Positions 58,656 to 64,000 of a stretch of 64,000 nt of DNA are shown one piece after another. Under the pieces are notes generated by a model. The model was given only the letters and a program-made list of their open reading frames with translations, made no database searches and was not told the origin of the DNA. Position 1 is the stretch's first letter. Each line of letters starts with the position of its first letter. Origin of the DNA: Rhodanobacteraceae bacterium (GTDB lineage: Bacteria > Pseudomonadota > Gammaproteobacteria > Xanthomonadales > Rhodanobacteraceae). The position numbers and the translations under genes were made by a program. The stretch spans positions 1-64,000 of the forward strand of contig JAACZU010000016.1 of assembly GCA_009996615.1 (NCBI GenBank), in the 5' to 3' direction.

Positions 58656-60020
58656 TCAGGATGCGATCCGCAGGATGTCGTTGTAGAACGCCAGGCCCAT
58701 CAAGGCCATCAGCAGGGTCAGACCGACATACTGACCGGCGATCTGCGCACGCTCACTGACCGGACTGCCCTTTAACAGTTCGATAAGGTAATACAGCAGA
58801 TGGCCGCCGTCCAAGATCGGGATCGGCAGCAGGTTCAGGATCGCCAGGCTGAGCGAGATGATCGCCAGGAAGTTCAGGAACCAGGCCGGCCCGAGCTGGG
58901 CCGAGCTGTTGGCGACCTGGGCGATCGTGATCACGCCGGAGAGGTTCTTCAGCGAGGCCTGCCCGGTGACCATGCGGCGGAGCATGCCGAGCGTCTCGGT
59001 GCTGCGCTGCCAGGTCTCGGCCAGCGCCTTTGGCACTGCCGCCAGCGGGCCGTAGTGCAGGGTCGCGTCGTATTTCGCCTCGACCGGCTGCGGCGCGATG
59101 CCGAGCAGCCAGGCCGGCGCCTTGCCGTCGTCGCGTGCGGCCGGGTTGCGTTCCGGTGTAGCCGGCAGCTCGTGCCGCTGGCCGGCGCGCTCGATCGCGA
59201 GCAGCAGCGGGTGGTCGGCGCTGGCCTGCTGCTGGATCGCCGCCGGCACGTCGCGCCAGTCGGCGATCTTCGTCTCGCCGATCGCGAGGATGCGGTCGCC
59301 CGGCTGCAGGCCGGCGCGCGCCGCGGCGCTGTCCGGCGAGACCGTGCCGATCACCGGCGGCACCGCCCACTGGCGCGGCGCCAGGCCGATCTCGCGGTAC
59401 AGCGCCTGCTCGTCGAGGTCGCGCGGCAGCTTCGAGAGCGGCAGCGTGCGCTGGCGTTCGGTGCCGCCGGCGTCGACCACGCTGAGCTTGAGGTCGTGGC
59501 GGTCCATGCCGGCCTGCATCACGAGCAGGCTGGCGTCGGTCCAGGTCTCGACCGGCGTGCCGCCGACCGCGGTGATGCGGTCGCCGGCCTGGAAGCCGGC
59601 GCTGGCGGCGATGTGGTCGACCGGGCCGAGCACCGGCTGGTAGTCCGGCTTGCCGATCACGAACATCAGCCAGAACGCGGCCAGCGTGAAGACCAGGTTG
59701 AATGCCGGGCCGGCGGCGGCGATCGCCATGCGCTGGCCGACCGGCTTGCGGTTGAACGCGCGGTCGAGTTCGGCCGCGTCGACCGCGCCCTCGCGCTCGT
59801 CGAGCATCTTGACGTAGCCGCCGAGCGGGATCGCCGCGATCGCGAATTCGGTGCCGTGGCGGTCGCGGCGCGACCACAGCGCCTTGCCGAAGCCGACCGA
59901 GAACTTCAGCACCTTCACGCCGCAGCGGCGCGCGACGACGAAGTGGCCGAATTCATGGAAGGTGACGAGCAGGCCGAGCGTGACCAGCAGCCACCAGACG
60001 GAACCGAAGAATTCGTTCAT
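58656..60020 (-). CDS. rseP: RIP metalloprotease RseP (site-2 protease)
   Basis: The 454-residue inner-membrane protease begins MNEFFGSVWWLLVTLGLLVTFHEFGHF, with the HExxH zinc site at residues 22-26. Two PDZ domains (about 110-290) include VDHIAASAGFQAGDRITAVGG and PDSAAARAGLQPGDRILAIGE. The third zinc ligand is in NLLPIPILDGGHLLYYLIE, where NxxPxxxLDGG is complete. It cleaves anti-sigma factor RseA-type substrates in the sigma-E response and signal-peptide remnants. ATG 60020 is used; the ORF-track start at 60176 only adds translation of the GGGAAT repeat. Confidence 0.96.
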   Translation of the reverse strand: MNEFFGSVWWLLVTLGLLVTFHEFGHFVVARRCGVKVLKFSVGFGKALWSRRDRHGTEFAIAAIPLGGYVKMLDEREGAVDAAELDRAFNRKPVGQRMAIAAAGPAFNLVFTLAAFWLMFVIGKPDYQPVLGPVDHIAASAGFQAGDRITAVGGTPVETWTDASLLVMQAGMDRHDLKLSVVDAGGTERQRTLPLSKLPRDLDEQALYREIGLAPRQWAVPPVIGTVSPDSAAARAGLQPGDRILAIGETKIADWRDVPAAIQQQASADHPLLLAIERAGQRHELPATPERNPAARDDGKAPAWLLGIAPQPVEAKYDATLHYGPLAAVPKALAETWQRSTETLGMLRRMVTGQASLKNLSGVITIAQVANSSAQLGPAWFLNFLAIISLSLAILNLLPIPILDGGHLLYYLIELLKGSPVSERAQIAGQYVGLTLLMALMGLAFYNDILRIAS

Positions 60021-60027
60021 TGCGAGA

Positions 60028-60190
60028 CGGGAATCGGGATTGGGGAATCGGGAATCGGGTGTCCGGAGCCGTGATGGGGCGAGGCAAGGTGAGGCTGGAA
60101 CATCGACATGCTGGGCACCAAGGCACTCGGGCTCAGGTTTCGGTGCGCCGGCGCCGTTCCTATTCCCGATTCCCAATTCCCAATTCCCGG
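60028..60190. repeat. GGGAAT-family inverted repeat between rseP and dxr
   Basis: The left arm GGGAATCGGGATTGGGGAAT and the right arm ATTCCCGATTCCCAATTCCC are complementary with an inner segment of about 95 bases. The right arm overlaps the last codons and stop of dxr, and the left arm lies eight bases before the rseP ATG, over its expected ribosome site. Confidence 0.85.
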
Positions 60191-61350
60191 ATGATACGTT
60201 GGGCTTGCCGACGCGCAGTTAAATCGGCGTCAAGCAACGTCGCGAGATCGCTGGCCGGTGCCGACGGCAGCGCTTCGAGGCAGCGTTCGATCGTCTGCGC
60301 GATCGCCAGGAACGGCAGGCGATGGTCGAGGAACGCGGCGACCGCTTCCTCGTTGGCGGCGTTCAGGGTCGTCGTCGCGGTGCCGCCGGCGCGCAGCGCC
60401 TGGTAGGCCAACGCGAGGCAGCGGAACGTGGCCAGGTCGGGCGCCTCGAAGTCGAGCCGCGCGAGCGCGAGCAGGTCCAGTGGTGCGACGCCGGTCTCGA
60501 CGCGCTCGGGCCAGGCCAGGCCGTAGGCGATCGCGGTGCGCATGTCCGGGTTGCCGAGCTGCGCCAGCACCGAGCCGTCGACGTACTCGACCAGCGAATG
60601 CACGATGCTCTGCCGGTGCACGACCACGTCGATGCGCTCGGCCGGCGCGTCGAACAGGTAATGCGCCTCGATGACCTCCAGGCCCTTGTTCATCAAGGTG
60701 GCCGAATCGACCGAGATCTTGCGGCCCATGCGCCAGTTCGGGTGCGCGCAGGCGCGCTCGGGCGTGACGTCGGCGAGGTCGGCGACGGTGAGGCCACGGA
60801 ACGGACCACCCGAGGCGGTCAGCAGCAGGCGCCGCACGCCAGCGCGACCGAGGTCCGGGCGGCCACCGGGCAGGCACTGGAACACCGCGTTGTGCTCCGA
60901 ATCGAGCGGCAGCAGCTCGCCGCCGCCCTCGGCCAGCGCGGCCAGCAGCAGCGGGCCGGCCATCACGATCGCTTCCTTGTTGGCCAGCAGCAGGCGCTTG
61001 CCGGCGCGCGCGGCGGCCAGCGTAGACTCCAGCCCGGCCGCGCCGACGATCGCCGCGACCACGGTGTCGCAGTGCGTGCCGCTGGCCGCTTCGACCAGCG
61101 CGTCCGCCCCGGCCGCGACGCGGCAGGCGACGCCGGCGGCGGCGAGCCGCGCGCGCAGCTCGGCTTCGCGGGCTGGATCGGCGATCACCGCCAGCTCCGG
61201 ACGGAACTTCGTGCACAGCTCGGCCAGCGCGCTGACGCTGCGGTGCGCGGCCAGCGCGGTCACGCGGAAGCGGTCGGGATGGCGCGCGACGACGTCGAGC
61301 GTGCTCGCGCCGATCGAGCCGGTCGCGCCGAGGACCGCAATCTTCCTCAT
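60160..61350 (-). CDS. dxr: 1-deoxy-D-xylulose-5-phosphate reductoisomerase
   Basis: The 396-residue enzyme converts DXP to MEP with NADPH, the second step of the non-mevalonate isoprenoid pathway. It begins [20 protein letters not shown] (NADPH-binding GATGSIG). Metal and substrate ligands are in [11 protein letters not shown] and [11 protein letters not shown], and the [21 protein letters not shown] block is complete. The C-terminal helical domain ends normally at about [11 protein letters not shown], but the final GIGNRE and stop are provided by the GGGAAT repeat, which makes a slightly altered tail. Length is otherwise typical (E. coli 398). Confidence 0.96.
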   Translation of the reverse strand: MRKIAVLGATGSIGASTLDVVARHPDRFRVTALAAHRSVSALAELCTKFRPELAVIADPAREAELRARLAAAGVACRVAAGADALVEAASGTHCDTVVAAIVGAAGLESTLAAARAGKRLLLANKEAIVMAGPLLLAALAEGGGELLPLDSEHNAVFQCLPGGRPDLGRAGVRRLLLTASGGPFRGLTVADLADVTPERACAHPNWRMGRKISVDSATLMNKGLEVIEAHYLFDAPAERIDVVVHRQSIVHSLVEYVDGSVLAQLGNPDMRTAIAYGLAWPERVETGVAPLDLLALARLDFEAPDLATFRCLALAYQALRAGGTATTTLNAANEEAVAAFLDHRLPFLAIAQTIERCLEALPSAPASDLATLLDADLTARRQAQRIIRELGIGNRE

Positions 61351-61363
61351 GACCCGGATGTCC

Positions 61364-62194
61364 TCACGGGCCGAACGCGAGGTCGAGCAGCGCCTTGCCG
61401 GCGGCGAACACCGGCAGCGCCGCGAACAGGCTGTCGAAGCGGTCGAGCAGGCCGCCGTGGCCGGGAATCAGTACGCCCGAGTCCTTCACGTTGGCCTGGC
61501 GCTTGAGCAGGCTTTCGAACAGGTCGCCGACGATCGAGGCGACCACGATCAGCAGTCCCAGCGCGACCAGCGCGGCCAGCGCGACGCCGCGCTGGCCGAG
61601 CAGCCAGCCGCCGGCCAGCGCCAGCAGCGCGGCGCCCGCCAGCGCGCCCCAGGCGCCGGCGCGCGTCTTGTTCGGGCTGATGCGCGGCGCGAGCTTGGTC
61701 GTGCCAAAGCGCTTGCCGGCGAAGTAGGCGGCGGTGTCCGCCATCCAGGTCAGCATCAGTGCGAGCAGCGCCCAGGCATGGCCGCGGTCGGCGCCGCCGT
61801 GGATCTCGATCAGGGCGAGCCAGGCCGGCAGGATCGCGAGCTCGCCGGCGGCGAGCTTGATCAGCGCGTTCTCGCGCGTCGGCGCCGCGCCCCAGGCGAG
61901 GTTGCGCATCCACGCCAGCGCGAGCAGCCACCAGGCGAGGCCGGCGCCGATCACCCACCACGCCGCATCCTGCCCGCGCAGCTGCCACAGCAGCACGAGC
62001 AGGCCGGCGTTGACGGCCAGGATGGCGCCGCGCAGCGGGCGCGAGGACAGGCCGGCCAGGCGCGCCCATTCCCACAGCGCGAGCAGCGACAGCACGCCGA
62101 GCACTGAGGCCAGCACCGCGGTCGGCAGGAACAGGATGATCGCGACCCCGATCGGGGCCAGCACCAGGGCGGTCAGGGTACGTTGCTTGAGCAT
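61364..62194 (-). CDS. cdsA: Phosphatidate cytidylyltransferase
   Basis: The 276-residue integral membrane enzyme makes CDP-diacylglycerol from phosphatidate and CTP for phospholipid synthesis. About eight hydrophobic segments run from [18 protein letters not shown]. The CDP-DAG synthase signature is complete: [21 protein letters not shown] then [13 protein letters not shown], with Asp residues for Mg2+. It is 13 bases from dxr and 16 bases after uppS, so all three are likely in one transcript. Confidence 0.96.
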   Translation of the reverse strand: MLKQRTLTALVLAPIGVAIILFLPTAVLASVLGVLSLLALWEWARLAGLSSRPLRGAILAVNAGLLVLLWQLRGQDAAWWVIGAGLAWWLLALAWMRNLAWGAAPTRENALIKLAAGELAILPAWLALIEIHGGADRGHAWALLALMLTWMADTAAYFAGKRFGTTKLAPRISPNKTRAGAWGALAGAALLALAGGWLLGQRGVALAALVALGLLIVVASIVGDLFESLLKRQANVKDSGVLIPGHGGLLDRFDSLFAALPVFAAGKALLDLAFGP

Positions 62195-62210
62195 GCGCAG
62201 GGCCTTGCCG

Positions 62211-62951
62211 TCAGCCGATCGCGCGCGCTTGCGCGGAGGTCAGGCCGTAGCGGCGCTCGCGGCGTGCGAACTCGGCCAGCGCGGCGTCGAGCACGGCGGC
62301 ATCGACGTCCGGCCACAGCGTGTCGGTGAAGTACAGCTCGGCGTAGGCGGTCTGCCAGAGCAGGAAATTGCTGATGCGCATCTCGCCTCCGGTGCGGATG
62401 AAGAGGTCGACCGGCGGCTGGTCGGCCAGGCAGACGTGGCGGGCAAACACGGTTTCGTCGATCGTGGCCGGATCGAGCTCGCCGCGCGCCGCGGCGGTCG
62501 CCAGCGCGCGCGCGGCCTGCGCGATGTCCCAGCGGCCGCCGTAGTTGACCGCGATGTTGAGCTGCAGCGAGGCGTTGCCGGCAGTGCGCTGCATCGCCGC
62601 GTGCATGCGCTGGGCCAGTTCCGGCGCGAACGCGCCGAGCTCGCCGACGAAGCGCACGCGCACGTCGTTGGCGGCGAGCTCGTCGACCTCGCGGTCGAGC
62701 GCCTTCAAAAACAGCTGCATCAGCGCGCCGACTTCCTCGTCCGGCCGCTTCCAGTTCTCGCTCGAGAACGCGAACAGGGTCAGCGCCGCGATGCCGCGGC
62801 GGCGGCAGAACTCGATCGCCGCGCGCACCGCCTTCTGGCCTTCGCGGTGGCCGAGGCTGCGCGGCAGGTGGCGGCGCTCGGCCCAGCGGCCGTTGCCGTC
62901 CATGACGATCGCGATGTGGCGCGGGACGCGCGCGGCGGCATCTGGAACCAT
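62211..62951 (-). CDS. uppS: Undecaprenyl diphosphate synthase (cis-prenyltransferase)
   Basis: The 246-residue enzyme adds eight isopentenyl units to FPP, making the carrier lipid precursor for peptidoglycan and O-antigen. It begins with MDGNGRWAERR at residues 17-27, where the Asp and the following Arg bind pyrophosphate. Further motifs are GHREGQKAVRAAIEFC, TLFAFSSENWKRP and LFIRTGGEMRISNFLLWQTAYAELYF. Length is typical. The ATG has no strong ribosome site. A single REP half-site lies ten bases upstream. Confidence 0.96.
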   Translation of the reverse strand: MVPDAAARVPRHIAIVMDGNGRWAERRHLPRSLGHREGQKAVRAAIEFCRRRGIAALTLFAFSSENWKRPDEEVGALMQLFLKALDREVDELAANDVRVRFVGELGAFAPELAQRMHAAMQRTAGNASLQLNIAVNYGGRWDIAQAARALATAAARGELDPATIDETVFARHVCLADQPPVDLFIRTGGEMRISNFLLWQTAYAELYFTDTLWPDVDAAVLDAALAEFARRERRYGLTSAQARAIG

Positions 62952-62960
62952 GCTTCACAC

Positions 62961-62983
62961 TGTAGGAGCGGCTTCAGCCGCGA
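62961..62983 (+). repeat. Single REP-like half-element
   Basis: TGTAGGAGCGGCTTCAGCCGCGA, with the internal palindrome CGGCTTCAGCCG. It is the classic form of the REP family that appears in pairs elsewhere in the window. It lies immediately upstream of uppS. Confidence 0.7.
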
Positions 62984-63105
62984 CTCGTTCGGTCGGCTCG
63001 GCGCGTCAGGCCGCACGTTGCGGGACGAAGACCGGTCGCGCGCGCAGGCCGGGCGGTGGGCTCGGGCCGGCGGGCGAATCCCGAGTCTCCGATGCAATCC
63101 CGGTC

Positions 63106-63663
63106 TTACATCGCCATCAACTCGTCTTCCTTCGCCTTGACCACGCCGTCGATGTCCTTGACGAACTTGTCGGTGAATTTCTGGATCTCGTCCTCGACGC
63201 GGCGCTCGTCGTCTTCGCTGATCTTCTTTTCCTTGAGCAGTTCCTTGGCCTGGTGCAGCGCGTCGCGGCGCACGTTGCGCACCGCGACCTTGGCGTTCTC
63301 GCCCTCGTGCGCGACGTGCTTGGACAGCTCCTTGCGGCGCTCCTCGGTCAGCGGCGGCAGGTTGATGCGGATCAGCGTGCCGACGGTGGTCGGCGTCAGC
63401 CCGAGGTCGGAGGCGAGGATCGCCTTCTCGATCGCGCCGACCATGTTCTTCTCGAACGGCGTGATCGTGATCGAGCGCGAGTCGGCGAGCGCGACGCTGG
63501 CGACCTGCGTGATCGGCGTGTCGGTGCCGTAGTAGGGGACCTTGAGCGGTTCGATCAGCGCCGTGCTGGCGCGACCGGTACGCAGGCGCGTGAGTTCCTG
63601 TCGAAGCGACTCGACGCTCTTCTGCATGCGCGTCTGCGCGTCCTTCTTGATGTTGTCGAGCAT
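63106..63663 (-). CDS. frr: Ribosome recycling factor
   Basis: The 185-residue factor starts MLDNIKKDAQTRMQKSVESL. With EF-G it splits the post-termination ribosome. The conserved RTGRASTALIEPLKVPYYG, PFEKNMVGAIEKAILASDLGL and the C-terminal helix with KVAVRNVRRDALHQAKELL are complete. Length equals that of E. coli (185). In many proteobacteria frr follows rpsB-tsf-pyrH, but here the gene upstream is a sigma-factor-like gene, so frr starts its own transcript. A 154-base gap separates it from uppS. Confidence 0.98.
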   Translation of the reverse strand: MLDNIKKDAQTRMQKSVESLRQELTRLRTGRASTALIEPLKVPYYGTDTPITQVASVALADSRSITITPFEKNMVGAIEKAILASDLGLTPTTVGTLIRINLPPLTEERRKELSKHVAHEGENAKVAVRNVRRDALHQAKELLKEKKISEDDERRVEDEIQKFTDKFVKDIDGVVKAKEDELMAM

Positions 63664-63700
63664 GGCGCGGCCACCTGTCTGTATGGCAAGTTGGCCGGCG

Positions 63701-63709
63701 AGTATAGCA
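63701..63709 (-). promoter_or_regulatory. Candidate extended -10 promoter of frr and the envelope cluster
   Basis: On the minus strand TGCTATACT is an extended -10 box (TGn-TATACT) about 38 bases before the frr ATG. A clear -35 is lacking, as expected for extended -10 promoters. Confidence 0.5.
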
Positions 63710-63768
63710 GCGCCTGCGCGGGCACTGGCCCGCCGCTGCGGAGCGACGGGGCCGCGGTGAGGCCGGTC

Positions 63769-64000
63769 TCATGCACGGGGCGAGGCGTCGGGCGGCTCGT
63801 GCATGACGGGGCCGAGCGCGGCACGCAACTCGTCGACTTCGCGTTCGAGGTCGCCGCCGCTGGCGGCCGTCGCGGCGAGCTCGGTCCGTATCAGCTCGCG
63901 CAGGCGCTGGCGCAGGCGATGCACCGCCACCGCCAGCGTGTTGCGGCGCAGCCGCAGTGCCTTGGCGAGCTCGGCGTAGTCGGCCTTGTCCGGCGCTTCG
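63769..64000 (-). CDS. RNA polymerase sigma factor, C-terminal part (truncated by the window edge)
   Basis: A minus-strand frame is open from the right edge to TGA at 63771-63769 and is missing from the ORF track because no start is in the window. The 76 visible residues are EAPDKADYAELAKALRLRRN, then TLAVAVHRLRQRLRELIRTEL and a charged tail. This is sigma region 4 (helix-turn-helix) with the AVAVHRLR..(Y/L)RELIR.E(I/L)A.T ending that I associate with ECF-type sigma factors linked to membrane Ser/Thr kinases. The partner, if any, is outside. It lies 105 bases upstream of frr in the same direction. Confidence 0.75.
   Translation of the reverse strand, partial: EAPDKADYAELAKALRLRRNTLAVAVHRLRQRLRELIRTELAATAASGGDLEREVDELRAALGPVMHEPPDASPRA

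Overview
This is a high-GC window (about 70% by eye) from a gammaproteobacterium, most probably of the order Lysobacterales (Xanthomonadales), perhaps a Rhodanobacteraceae or Lysobacteraceae member. The basis is the gene order frr-uppS-cdsA-dxr-rseP-bamA-skp-lpxD-fabZ-lpxA-lpxB-rnhB, the codon use, the large modular subtilisins, and the dense intergenic palindromes of the TAGGAGCGGCTTC and GGGAATCGGGAAT types. No rRNA, tRNA, CRISPR array, prophage or complete IS element was seen.

Layout. 1-12.5 kb: a truncated membrane-anchored repeat protein, an NRDE/TANGO2-like protein, a 1465-residue multidomain glycosyltransferase, penicillin-binding protein 1B (mrcB), a small TPR lipoprotein and a YoaA/DinG-type Fe-S helicase. 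12.6-24.9 kb: a secreted-protease island with two paralogous S8 subtilisins that have near-identical promoter architecture, then a zinc metalloprotease. The three share PA, GEVED or 84-residue repeat modules and an IFxDGFxG motif. 25-40 kb: L-serine dehydratase, a glutaredoxin-like protein, a VOC protein, an APC permease, two DUF697-type GTPases flanking a yceI-cytochrome b561-yceI operon, a hybrid two-component sensor kinase, a GNAT acetyltransferase, hemE and a WGR protein. 40-50 kb: a TonB-dependent receptor, a first LTA-synthase-like sulfatase, and a three-gene TIR-TPR / small beta protein / SLOG-transmembrane cassette. 49.5-63.7 kb: the outer-membrane biogenesis supercluster on the minus strand. 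It is tightly packed, with ATGA or TGATG overlaps at skp-lpxD-fabZ-lpxA, and with a second LTA-synthase-like gene inserted between lpxB and rnhB and coupled to rnhB. The window ends in the 3' end of a sigma-70-family gene that is absent from the ORF track.

How the genes work together. The large minus-strand cluster makes undecaprenyl-PP and CDP-diacylglycerol (uppS, cdsA, dxr), the lipid A precursor (lpxD, fabZ, lpxA, lpxB) and the outer-membrane protein machinery (bamA, skp, rseP). mrcB, the glycosyltransferase and the two alkaline-phosphatase-fold transferases also serve the cell envelope.

The most interesting candidate system is the TIR / SLOG-2TM cassette at 44.77-49.20 kb. It combines a presumptive NAD+-cleaving TIR domain with a nucleotide-sensing SLOG domain fused to membrane helices, which parallels the Thoeris logic but is a different architecture. 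A strong CRP-like palindrome lies upstream, and copies of one palindromic repeat lie at both edges of the wider block. The second theme is repeat elements invading coding sequence: the GGGAAT family sits inside lpxB in frame, forms the 5' end of lpxB and of the helicase gene, and supplies the last codons of dxr and of the first CDS.
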